Assembly (NCBI RefSeq): GCF_003325375.1
Contig: NZ_CP030862.1
Coordinates: 2,793,501-2,857,500, forward strand
DNA length: 64,000 bases
Source: Streptomyces globosus
GTDB taxonomy: Bacteria; Actinomycetota; Actinomycetes; Streptomycetales; Streptomycetaceae
Direction of reading: 5' to 3'
The position numbers and the translations under genes were made by a program. The notes under the pieces were generated by a model, which did no database searches, was not told where the DNA came from, and saw only the letters and a program-made list of their open reading frames with translations. Shown piece after piece: positions 1 through 7,474 of this stretch. Position 1 is the first letter of the stretch. Each line of letters begins with the position of its first letter.

Positions 1-1
1 C

Positions 2-397
2 CCCAGCAACGTCTCCGTCACCCCGTACTCGGTGCACCAGGGGGCCACGATGCAGGTCAGCGCCGCCGGCTGCGGTCACGGCGGAACCGTTGCGTCGCCC
101 GGCAACTTCTCGCCGGCGAACCTGTCGGCCGGGTCCGTCGGGTTCGCGACGGTACGGATCTTCAACCACGCGTCGCCCGGGACGCACACGCTGTCGGTCA
201 AGTGCAACGACAGCAACCTGATCGCCACACACCGCTTCCAGATCCTCCACGGCCGCGGCGCCCAGGGCGGTCTCGGCGGCTCCTTCGGCCCCTCCGCCGC
301 CGAGACCGCCATCGGCGCGGGCCTCGTCGGCGCCGCGGCCCTCGGCGCGGGCGTCCACGTCCTGCGGCGCCGCCGCCCCCACCGCAACCGGGCCTGA
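2..397 (+). CDS. Exported surface protein with C-terminal membrane anchor, 3' part
   Basis: The reading frame is open from the left edge, so the gene starts outside the window and only its last 131 residues are seen. The visible part is a small beta-rich extracellular domain with two cysteines, in the contexts AAGCGHG and VKCND, that could pair. A Gly-rich linker with GGLGGSFG follows, then one hydrophobic segment (about 20 residues, AIGAGLVGAAALGAGVHVL) and a basic RRRRPHRNRA tail. That end is typical of single-span actinomycete surface proteins held in the membrane by the C-terminus. No LPXTG sortase motif is present. The convergent gene at 573-1169 encodes a protein of the same layout, so the two look like paralogues. 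I do not recognise a named family and assign no function. Confidence 0.7.
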   Translation, partial: PSNVSVTPYSVHQGATMQVSAAGCGHGGTVASPGNFSPANLSAGSVGFATVRIFNHASPGTHTLSVKCNDSNLIATHRFQILHGRGAQGGLGGSFGPSAAETAIGAGLVGAAALGAGVHVLRRRRPHRNRA

Positions 398-442
398 CGA
401 CCGGCCGACCTCCCCGGTCCCTGCCCGGAACACACGCCGGCC

Positions 443-470
443 GCCCCGCATCCCGTACGGGATCCGGGGC
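443..470. terminator. Bidirectional hairpin between convergent genes
   Basis: A 28-base inverted repeat lies between the two convergent surface-protein genes. A perfect 14-base palindrome, ATCCCGTACGGGAT (450-463), is extended on each side by GCCCCG/CGGGGC arms after one unpaired base. There is no T-run, which is common for actinomycete terminators. The position suggests that it ends transcription from both sides. Confidence 0.55.
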
Positions 471-572
471 GACCGGCTGTCGGCGGCCGCCCCGGGCGCG
501 GCCGATGCCGTGCCTGCGTGGTGCGGTGCGGTGGCGCGGTGGTGCAGGCGTGGTGCCGCAAGAGGCGCCGCG

Positions 573-1169
573 TCAGTGGCGGTGGGCCGAGCCGCGGCGC
601 CTCAGCGCGACGACGGTCCCTGCCGCGGCGGCCAGGAACAGGGCCGCGCCCGCGCCGAGTTCCGCGGCGTCCATCCCGGCGACGCTGCCGCCGAGCCCGC
701 CCCGCACGCCGCGCGCCGCCGCCGACTCGGCGGGCGCCGTGGCGGTTCCGGTGCGCGGCGCGGCCGGCCGCTCGGCAGAGGTGGAGCTGGTCGTCGGCGT
801 GGCCGTGCCGCCGGCGATGGTGAGGTCGGCGGAGCCGTTCTCGCCGTTGCAGGTGAACGTCACGGAGTAGACGGCTCCGCGGCGGGCGTCGCGGTCGACG
901 GTCACGCGCGCCGTGCTGCCCCGGGCGATGCTCACGGTGTCGAAGACCCCGGAGGAGACGGTCGCGAAGGCGGCGTCGCAGCCGGTGACGGACAGCACCG
1001 TCTGGCCGCCCGGGGCGACCGTCGACGGGGTGATGGCGAAGCCGAAGGAAGTGATGGGCTGCGCCTCGGCCGCGATCGCGGCGGGCGCACCGAAGACGCC
1101 GAGCGCAAGGACGGCGCCCGCGGCGCCGGCGCCGAGCAGGGCAGTGGCGGAGCTGCGTATCGCACCCAT
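573..1169 (-). CDS. Exported surface protein with C-terminal membrane anchor
   Basis: A protein of 198 residues. The ATG at 1169 is chosen because GGAGAA lies 8 bases upstream; the frame continues further upstream without a better site. Residues 1-34 form a signal peptide (basic MGAIRSS, a hydrophobic Ala/Gly/Leu core, AIAA-type cleavage site). Then comes a compact domain with cysteines in the contexts VTGCDA and FTCNGE, probably a disulfide, in an immunoglobulin-like or carboxypeptidase-regulatory-like fold. A Thr/Ser/Pro/Ala linker follows, then GVRGGLGGSV, one transmembrane span and a final RRRGSAHRH. The domain order and the GGLGGS motif match the partial gene at 2-397, so they are probably an ancient inverted duplicate pair. 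The function is unknown; an extracellular role is inferred only from topology. Confidence 0.75.
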   Translation of the reverse strand: MGAIRSSATALLGAGAAGAVLALGVFGAPAAIAAEAQPITSFGFAITPSTVAPGGQTVLSVTGCDAAFATVSSGVFDTVSIARGSTARVTVDRDARRGAVYSVTFTCNGENGSADLTIAGGTATPTTSSTSAERPAAPRTGTATAPAESAAARGVRGGLGGSVAGMDAAELGAGAALFLAAAAGTVVALRRRGSAHRH

Positions 1170-1352
1170 GGAATGGTTCTCCGGATCCCGGGGAGCAGCC
1201 GCGGAACGGTTTCCGCCGGCGGTGGGGGATGCATCCCCGATGCCCGCCACGCTAGGCGCGGGCCCGCCTCCCCGCGATCAGGAGCGGGCGAATGGGGCAC
1301 ACTGCTGGGCCGAACCGGGGAGAGCGGGCCCCTCCCCGGTTTGGCGTGGCGC

Positions 1353-2123
1353 TCAGCCGCCCAGGTCCAGGTGCGGGAACTGCGCGAGGAACGGCTCGGC
1401 GGTCGCGGAGATGCCCCGCCCGAACGGGGCGTCGAAGTCCCAGATCAGGAACAGCAGGAACGCGATCAGCGCACTGAACAGGCCCGCCAGCAGCAGCTCC
1501 CGGAAGGAGCGGCGGATCTGCAGCATGAAGATCATCCCCACGGTCACCAGCGCCCCGGTGATCAGCCCGAACCACACCACACCGGGCATGGTGGCCCCCG
1601 CGCTCAGCCCCCGGGCGCTGCGGGCGTCGTCGACGAGCGCCACCTGGTCCACCAGCGGCTGGTACGCCTGCCCCTCGTGGTCGGTCTGCGGCTCGTAGTC
1701 GGTGACGTCCCGGCGGATCCGCTCCAGCAGCTCCCCGCTGCGGTCGGTGACCGTGCCGTGCTCGGCCATCTGCCGCCACTCGGTGTCCACCACGTACGTC
1801 ACGTACGCGTCGACACCGGCCCGGATCCGGTCGCGGACCTCGGCCGGGTAGACCTGGGAGCGGACGCTGATCTCGTGCAGAGCCTGGGCCTCCTGGCGCA
1901 CGTACTCCTGGGCCGCTCCCCGGCCCTCCCACACGCCGGCGATCGCCAGGCCGAGCACGATCGCGTAGATCACCCCGATCATCATCGTCATGTACTCGAT
2001 GACGTCGGGGGTTTCGCTGGGATCGTCGTCCTCGCCGATCCTCCGGTGGTTGAAGAAGGCGATGGCGAGGACGACGGCGCAGGCCGCGGCCATCGCGAGG
2101 GTCAGGACGAGCCATTCCGACAA
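1353..2123 (-). CDS. DUF4239 four-span membrane protein
   Basis: A protein of about 256 residues of the DUF4239 (bestrophin-like) family. It has two N-terminal hydrophobic spans (SEWLVLTLAMAAACAVVLAI and YMTMMIGVIYAIVLGLAIAG), a central soluble helical region of about 110 residues rich in Arg and Glu, and two C-terminal spans starting near GVVWFGLITGALV and LLLAGLFSALIAF. The start is a rare TTG at 2123, preceded by GGGAG at a spacing of 5. Extending the frame upstream would only add a Pro/Arg-rich tail antisense to the next gene, so I reject that. Family members are common in Streptomyces next to secondary loci. No transport activity is established to my knowledge, and none can be inferred here beyond membrane location. 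Confidence 0.75.
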   Translation of the reverse strand: MSEWLVLTLAMAAACAVVLAIAFFNHRRIGEDDDPSETPDVIEYMTMMIGVIYAIVLGLAIAGVWEGRGAAQEYVRQEAQALHEISVRSQVYPAEVRDRIRAGVDAYVTYVVDTEWRQMAEHGTVTDRSGELLERIRRDVTDYEPQTDHEGQAYQPLVDQVALVDDARSARGLSAGATMPGVVWFGLITGALVTVGMIFMLQIRRSFRELLLAGLFSALIAFLLFLIWDFDAPFGRGISATAEPFLAQFPHLDLGG

Positions 2124-2203
2124 GGGGACTCCCAATCGTGCGCGGGCGGGCCGCGGGCGTGGCGGCGGTGACGGGACCGCGGTGGCGGACGGGGCGGCGG
2201 GGG

Positions 2204-2989
2204 TCAGCGCGGGCGCAGCGCGACGATCGCGAGCACCGCGGGCGCCGCGGTCATGAGGGTGAAGGTCACCGGCGAGATGTGGTGTTCGACCGGTTTCGCG
2301 GTCGCGGCGCGGTAAGCGGGCCTCGGTACGGGCTTCTTCGCCGGAGGGGGCGGAGGGAGGACCACGGGGACGGGCGCGGCCTGGGCCCGTGAGGGGGCCG
2401 GCGCGGGCTTCGGCGGGGCCGGTTCGGGCGCCTTCGGGACGGCGGCGGGCCTGGGCGGCTCCGGCTTCGGCGGGGCCGGCGGCGGGGGCGGGGGAGTGGG
2501 AGTGGGCCGGGGAGCGGGCGGCGGGGTCGGCTTCGGCGGCGGAGTGGGCTTGGGCGGCGGAGTGGGCTTCGGCGTCGGGGCGGGCGTCGGCTTCGGCGGG
2601 CACGGCGGGGGAGGCGGCGGGCAGGGGTGGCCGCGGCCGTGCCCGTGGCAGCGGTGGCCCTTCCCCCGCCCCTTGCCGTGGCCGTGGCCGTGGCCGTGCC
2701 CGCGGCCGCCGCCCCGGTCCGCTGCGCGGGCCTCGGCATCCGGCGGACCGCCGCCGTGATGTGCGCCACCTCCGGCGGCTCGTGCGGCGCCGCTGCCGGC
2801 GACGGCGGTCAGCCTGATGCCGCCCCCGGCGCCGCCGTCGCCGATCGTCGCGTAGGCGCAGCTATCGGCCACGGCCGGCGTGGCGGCCAGGGCCGCCCAC
2901 AGCAGGGCCGGGAGCACGATCAAACGCCGGGTACGGGCTCTGTTCACCCGGGCAGCATGGGCTCGCGCGCGCCCGCGTACGCGGGGCAC
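2204..2989 (-). CDS. Exported His/Gly- and Pro-rich protein with C-terminal span
   Basis: A protein of 261 residues from the GTG at 2989; the GTG at 2947 is an equally plausible start. The N-terminus is basic and then hydrophobic (LIVLPALLWAALAATPAVA), a signal peptide. After a short domain with one cysteine comes a low-complexity core. It opens with an HGHGHGHGKGRGKG stretch followed by RCHGHGRGHPC, a possible metal-binding His/Cys patch. About 80 residues of PPPPPP and KPTPP repeats follow, as in a wall-spanning polyproline stalk. The C-terminus carries a weak hydrophobic span (TLMTAAPAVLAIVAL) and RPR. It probably spans the cell wall. The base composition is extreme, but the signal peptide, stalk and anchor arrangement argues for a real gene. 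It is read in the same direction as the DUF4239 gene. Confidence 0.6.
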   Translation of the reverse strand: MPRVRGRARAHAARVNRARTRRLIVLPALLWAALAATPAVADSCAYATIGDGGAGGGIRLTAVAGSGAARAAGGGAHHGGGPPDAEARAADRGGGRGHGHGHGHGKGRGKGHRCHGHGRGHPCPPPPPPCPPKPTPAPTPKPTPPPKPTPPPKPTPPPAPRPTPTPPPPPPAPPKPEPPRPAAVPKAPEPAPPKPAPAPSRAQAAPVPVVLPPPPPAKKPVPRPAYRAATAKPVEHHISPVTFTLMTAAPAVLAIVALRPR

Positions 2990-3263
2990 AGCCCTGGTTC
3001 GCCTGAACGGGTGCTGTTCAGACCATAGAGGTTTGAGCCACGAACCGAACCGATCTGATCACCTCTCGGGCGATTCCCAAAAGGGACGTGTCGGTTTCCG
3101 TCATCGGTGGCGCGGGGGGCCCCAGAGGTCTTTGGTGTGTGATGAAGAACGGATCACCAATTTCCGCTTTTGCTCGCCCCCTTGGGCGATGATCAGTACA
3201 TTCGGCTCGGACAGGTGTCCGACCCCCCGGACGACCGCCACGGACTACGGCTTGGAGACCGAG

Positions 3264-4094
3264 ATGGAGCGCCCCACCTGGGCCCCGCCAGGTATCGACA
3301 TATCGGTGCCGAGCGTGTCCCGCATCTACGATTACTACCTGGGCGGCTCCCACAATTTCGAGGTGGACCGGCAGGCCGCCCGCCGGGCCATGGAATTCAT
3401 GCCGGGCCTGCCGAAGATCATGCAGGCGAACAGGGCGTTCATGCGCCGCGCCGTCCGCTACGCCGCCGCCCAGGGCGTGACCCAGTTCCTCGACGTCGGC
3501 TCCGGCATCCCCACCTTCGGCAACGTCCACGAGGTCGCCCGGGCCGCCAGCCCCGACGCACGCGTCGTCTACGTCGACCACGACCCCGTCGCGGTCGCGC
3601 ACAGCCGCGCCGTCCTGGAGGGCGACACGCAGACCGGCGTCGTCTCCGCCGACCTGCGCAAGCCGCAGGACATCCTCGGCGCCGCCGAGGTCGGGCGGCT
3701 GCTGGACTTCGAACGCCCCGTGGCCCTGCTCCTCGTCGCCGTCCTGCACTTCCTGGAGGACTCGGACGACCCGTACGGCGCCGTCGCCGAACTCCGCGAC
3801 GCCCTGCCCCCGGGCAGCCTGCTCGTCCTCACCCACGCCTCGTACGAGGGCATGCCGCTGTCCGAGGAGGTCGCCAGCGGCACGGTCGGCGTCTACCGCG
3901 AGATCCGCAACCCGCTGGTCATGCGCACGCGCGACGAGGTCGCCCGATTCTTCGACGGCTTCGAACTGGTCGACCCCGGCGTCGTGTCGATGCCGAACTG
4001 GCAGCCCGGCGGCCTCGCGGACCCGCAGGACGGAGACATGCCGGAGGACCCGTACGCCTTCTCCGGCTACGGCGGAGTGGGACGCAAGGCGTGA
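3264..4094 (+). CDS. DUF574-family SAM-dependent methyltransferase
   Basis: A protein of 276 residues of the actinomycete S-adenosyl methyltransferase family PF04672/DUF574. Family hallmarks are present: the IYDYYLGGSHNFEVDR block near residues 20-36, the nucleotide-binding loop FLDVGSGIPT at 75-84 followed by NVHEVA, and VVYVDHDPVAVAHSR, which contains the acidic residue expected to hold the SAM ribose. The ATG at 3264 is preceded by GGAG at 3255; the frame is open upstream but has no comparable site. The substrate of this family is unknown. The stop overlaps the GTG of the next gene (GTGA), so the methyltransferase and the c-di-GMP enzyme are probably translationally coupled. A functional link between them is an inference. 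Confidence 0.85.
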   Translation: MERPTWAPPGIDISVPSVSRIYDYYLGGSHNFEVDRQAARRAMEFMPGLPKIMQANRAFMRRAVRYAAAQGVTQFLDVGSGIPTFGNVHEVARAASPDARVVYVDHDPVAVAHSRAVLEGDTQTGVVSADLRKPQDILGAAEVGRLLDFERPVALLLVAVLHFLEDSDDPYGAVAELRDALPPGSLLVLTHASYEGMPLSEEVASGTVGVYREIRNPLVMRTRDEVARFFDGFELVDPGVVSMPNWQPGGLADPQDGDMPEDPYAFSGYGGVGRKA

Positions 4095-6337
4095 GAACGA
4101 CGGCCGCGGTGCCCCCCGGCACACCGACCCCGAAAGACGCGGAGCCCGTGCAGTCCGGCTCCTCACGCGTCCCGCAGCCGTGCCCGCAGGCGGCCCCGCA
4201 CAGCGGCCTGGACGACCGGATCGCGCGTTTCGCCACGATCTGGGGGCGCGCCATCTTCCCGTTCACGGCGACCTCCCTGACGCGCCCGGAGTTCGAGCAG
4301 CACCTGGTGCCGCTGACCCGCACGCTCGCCGAGGCCCTGCACGCCAGGCCGTTCGACGCGGCCGTCGCCCAGCAGGTCGGGGCCGAGCTCGTCGCCGTGC
4401 ACTGCACCGACCCCGAGGCGCTCGCCGGCACGCTCGGCGTCGTCGAGTCCTACCTCGTCCTGTACTGCGGGCCCGACGGCGTCGGGGCGGAGGGCACCGA
4501 GGAGTACCGGTCCCGATGCGCCCGCCTCCAGCACCAGATCGCCGCCGGCTTCGCCCGCGCCCTGCGCGAGCGCACCCTGCGGGAGCAGGAGGCGATCGCC
4601 CGCTCCGCGCTCACCGCGCGCATCGACGCCCAGCAGGCCCTGCACGCCAGCGAGGAGCGCTTCCGCGCGGTCTTCGAGGGCGCCGCGGTCGGCATCGGCA
4701 TCGCCGACCTCGAGGGCAACGTGCTGGAGGTCAACGACGCCCTGCTCCAGATGTTCGGCGGCATGGGCGGCCACGTCCGCGGCCGCAACGTCAGCGAGTG
4801 GGGCCACCCCGACGACGCCCCGCAGGTCTGGCGCATGTACGGCGAACTCGTCCGCGGCGAGCGCGAGAGCTACCGCGTGGAGAAGCCGTACTACCGGCAC
4901 GACGGCACCGTGCTGTGGACCAACCTGACGGTGTCGCTCCTGCGCGACGCCGACGGCCGCCCCCAGTACCAGCTGGCGCTGATGGAGGACACCACCGAAC
5001 GGCGCCTGCTGAACCTGCGGCTGCGGTACGAGGCCACGCACGACGCCCTGACCGGCCTGCCCAACCGGACACTGTTCTTCGAACGCCTGGAGAAGGCCCT
5101 CAGCGGCGGCGGCACCCGCTTCGGCCTGTGCTACCTCGACCTGGACGGCTTCAAGGCGGTCAACGACAGCCTCGGCCACTCGGCGGGAGACCGGCTGCTC
5201 GTGGAGGTCGCGGACCGGCTCCAGAGCTGCGCGACAGGCCCCGGCGAGGTCGTCGCCCGGCTCGGCGGCGACGAGTTCGTGGCGCTGACCACCGGCCCGG
5301 ACACCCAGGAGAAGGTGACGGAGCTCGCCGTCCGCATCCTGTCCGCCCTGTCGGCCCCGATCCGCATCGAGGGCCGGGAGCTGTCCGTCCGCGGCAGCAT
5401 CGGCATCGTCGAGGGCCCGGCAGGGGAGCGCACCCCGGCGGAGGTGCTGCGCAGCGCGGACATCACCATGTACCGGGCCAAGGCGGCCGGCGGCAGCCGC
5501 TTCGAGTTCGCCGACGCGGAGGCCGACGCCCGGGCGATCACCCGCCACGGCCTGACGAACGCCCTCCCCGCGGCCCTCGAACGCGGCGAGTTCTTCATCG
5601 AGTACCAGCCGCTCGTCCACCTGCACGACGGCACGGTCCGCGGTGCGGAGGCCCTGGTCCGCTGGGAGCACCCGCAGTACGGCGTACTCGGCCCGGACCG
5701 CTTCATCCCGCTGGCCGAGCGGACCGGTCTGATCGTGCCGCTGGGCCGCTGGGTGCTGGAGGAGTCCGTCCGGCAGGCCCGCACCTGGCAGCGCGAACAC
5801 GGCGGCTCGCCGCTTCGGGTCAACGTCAACCTCTCGCCGACCCAGCTCCACCACCCCGGCCTGGTCGCCGACACGGTCGCGGTCCTGGAGAACGCCGGCC
5901 TCACCCCGGGCGCCCTGTGCCTGGAGGTCACCGAGTCGGCCCTCATCGGCGCGGACGACGAACTCCTGGAACCGCTGCGCCGCCTCGCCGACCTCGGCGT
6001 CGACATCGCCCTCGACGACTTCGGCACGGGCTACTCGAACCTCGCGAACCTGCGCCGCCTCCCGGTGAGCGTGCTGAAGCTGGACCGCTCCTTCACCAAG
6101 GGGATGCAGCAGCAGCCCGCCAACCCCGTCGACGTCAAGATCGTCGAGGGCATCGTGTCCCTGGCCCACAGCCTCGAACTCGCCGTCACCGTCGAGGGCG
6201 TGGAGACCGGCGCCCAGGCGGCCCAACTCCGTGCACTCGGCTGTGACACCGCGCAGGGCTGGTACTACGCCCGCCCCGGCGCCCCGGACCGCATCCACGC
6301 CCTGACCCTCGCCGACGCCATCCCCTCCCCGGGCTGA
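4091..6337 (+). CDS. rmdA: PAS-GGDEF-EAL cyclic-di-GMP turnover protein (RmdA-like)
   Basis: A cytoplasmic protein of 748 residues. An N-terminal helical region of about 180 residues is followed by a PAS/PAC sensor (about 187-305, starting SEERFRAVFEG), a GGDEF domain with intact LGGDEF (GGDEF at 392-396), and an EAL domain with intact EALVRWEH (E520) and DDFGTGYSNL. Both signature motifs are intact, so it may both make (two GTP to c-di-GMP) and cleave c-di-GMP (to pGpG). This layout and the gene neighbourhood match RmdA (SCO0928) of S. coelicolor, whose c-di-GMP turnover influences development. The start is the GTG overlapping the stop of the upstream methyltransferase gene. There are no membrane spans. 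A strong hairpin 54 bases after the stop probably ends the transcript. Confidence 0.88.
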   Translation: MRTTAAVPPGTPTPKDAEPVQSGSSRVPQPCPQAAPHSGLDDRIARFATIWGRAIFPFTATSLTRPEFEQHLVPLTRTLAEALHARPFDAAVAQQVGAELVAVHCTDPEALAGTLGVVESYLVLYCGPDGVGAEGTEEYRSRCARLQHQIAAGFARALRERTLREQEAIARSALTARIDAQQALHASEERFRAVFEGAAVGIGIADLEGNVLEVNDALLQMFGGMGGHVRGRNVSEWGHPDDAPQVWRMYGELVRGERESYRVEKPYYRHDGTVLWTNLTVSLLRDADGRPQYQLALMEDTTERRLLNLRLRYEATHDALTGLPNRTLFFERLEKALSGGGTRFGLCYLDLDGFKAVNDSLGHSAGDRLLVEVADRLQSCATGPGEVVARLGGDEFVALTTGPDTQEKVTELAVRILSALSAPIRIEGRELSVRGSIGIVEGPAGERTPAEVLRSADITMYRAKAAGGSRFEFADAEADARAITRHGLTNALPAALERGEFFIEYQPLVHLHDGTVRGAEALVRWEHPQYGVLGPDRFIPLAERTGLIVPLGRWVLEESVRQARTWQREHGGSPLRVNVNLSPTQLHHPGLVADTVAVLENAGLTPGALCLEVTESALIGADDELLEPLRRLADLGVDIALDDFGTGYSNLANLRRLPVSVLKLDRSFTKGMQQQPANPVDVKIVEGIVSLAHSLELAVTVEGVETGAQAAQLRALGCDTAQGWYYARPGAPDRIHALTLADAIPSPG

Positions 6338-7185
6338 CCCCCCCCGTCCCCAAGCCGGCTCCACCCCTCCCGCCACGGGCTCGCCGGCCTGGACCACGGG
6401 CGGGTGCCGCGCCCGTGGTCCGCGGTCCCGCCCCGGCGGCACACCGCGGGCCCGCCCGGCCCACCTGGCTGCCCGGCCTGCCCGGCCCGGCCGCGGGCCG
6501 GCTTGCCCGCGACAGCGAGGCCCCGCCCCCCGGAAGTCGGCCGGAGCACGCCCCCCCCAGGGTGCAATCTGGCCGTGGTCGAGGCGATCCGCTCGTCATC
6601 AGCCCCGTTGCCGCGCGGCCATGTCCGGCCCGCAGTCAGCACCGCGACCCCGCAGAGGCTCAGTCGGTCGGGCGCCGCGGGGGTGCTTGCCACCCCCGAC
6701 TCCCGGCCGCTCAGGGCGGCATCCAGCGTCTCCTGGGCCGTGCGCATCGCCTCGGCGTACTTCGGCTCGAACATGCGCTCCCAGGCCCGGTCCGGTGCGA
6801 CCTCCTCCACCCGGCTCACCACCCACCAGATGTTGCCGAACGGATCCCTCACCCGGCCACCGCGATCCCCCCACGCGCTGTCAGCGGCCTCGGTGACCAC
6901 CTGTGCCCCGTGCGCCACAGCAGCAGCCATCGCGGCGTCCGCATCCGGGACGTAGACCCGGAGCAGCGAGGGCATCACCGGCCAGTCGGGCCGCCGGTCG
7001 AAGGCCAGCACCACGGTGTCGCCGACACGGATCTCGCCGTGGCCGATGGTGCCGTCCTCGACCGGCACCCGGGCGAGTTCCTCGCCGTCGAACGCGGCGG
7101 TGATGAAGTCGAGCAGTGCGCCGGTGTCGTCGGTGACCACCCACGGTGCAACGCTCGTGTAGCCCTCGGGCGCTGTGTGCCCCAT
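6265..7185 (-). CDS. VOC-family (glyoxalase/PhnB-like) protein with anomalous C-terminal extension
   Basis: The first about 170 residues from the ATG at 7185 (GAGAGG 9 bases upstream) are a VOC-fold protein of the glyoxalase/PhnB-like group. They contain SVAPWVVTDDTGALLDFI, EELARVPVEDGTIGHGEIRVGD, the ADAAMAAAVAHGA helix and GGRVRDPFGNIWWVVSR. Such proteins normally end soon after the helix EAMRTAQETLDAALSG. Here the frame instead runs about 120 further residues of Pro/Gly/Arg-rich sequence, through a terminator-like hairpin and 73 bases into the convergent rmdA gene. A TGA one frame away at 6662-6660 sits where the family normally stops. A one-base indel, real or from sequencing, is the simplest explanation, and the functional gene is then about 6660-7185. 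The substrate is unknown. Confidence 0.7.
   Translation of the reverse strand: MGHTAPEGYTSVAPWVVTDDTGALLDFITAAFDGEELARVPVEDGTIGHGEIRVGDTVVLAFDRRPDWPVMPSLLRVYVPDADAAMAAAVAHGAQVVTEAADSAWGDRGGRVRDPFGNIWWVVSRVEEVAPDRAWERMFEPKYAEAMRTAQETLDAALSGRESGVASTPAAPDRLSLCGVAVLTAGRTWPRGNGADDERIASTTARLHPGGGVLRPTSGGRGLAVAGKPARGRAGQAGQPGGPGGPAVCRRGGTADHGRGTRPWSRPASPWREGWSRLGDGGGQPGEGMASARVRAWMRSGAPGRA
6391..6421 (+). terminator. Strong hairpin after rmdA
   Basis: A perfect 12-bp stem (GGACCACGGGCG at 6391-6402 and CGCCCGTGGTCC at 6410-6421) around a 7-base loop. It lies between the stop of the c-di-GMP gene and the convergent VOC gene. It also falls inside the unusual 3' extension of the VOC reading frame, which suggests that this extension was once non-coding. 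Confidence 0.65.
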
Positions 7186-7474
7186 CGGTCTCATCCTCTC
7201 GTGCATCCCCTCGTGATGCGACGACCCTATGACGCGAAGAGGACAACTCCTGTCCTGAATAAGTTCTTTGGGACTCCTTCCGCGGGCCGGCTGCCGGCTG
7301 CTGCCCCTGCGTGCCGTCGTCTGAAGCGCAGTGCACGCGAAGCGGGCCGCTGGGCCCACGCCGTGCTGTGCCGGGTCCTGCCGGGCTCGTCGCCGCGCAG
7401 CCCCCGCCGGTGAGCCCGGTCGGGCAGCCGGACCCCCGGGTCCGGCCCGTCGGCCGGGGTGAGGGGGCGGGGCG

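Noticed and set aside
1353..2603. A 416-residue version of the DUF4239 protein starting far upstream
   Set aside because: The extra N-terminus is low-complexity, lies antisense within the Pro-rich exported-protein gene, and has no start signal. The TTG at 2123 with GGGAG is better.
2400..2700. Short tandem repeats of the CGGCGGAGTGGG type as a possible CRISPR or regulatory array
   Set aside because: They encode the polyproline stalk of the exported protein; there are no spacers.
3170..4090. Extension of the GGDEF/EAL frame upstream over the methyltransferase gene
   Set aside because: The same bases encode a clear DUF574 enzyme in another frame, and the GTG at 4091 gives a normal overlapping start.
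7186..7474. A small gene in the gap between the VOC and monooxygenase genes
   Set aside because: Open frames here are Arg/Pro-rich and lack start signals or recognisable domains. I see nothing certain in this 289-base stretch.
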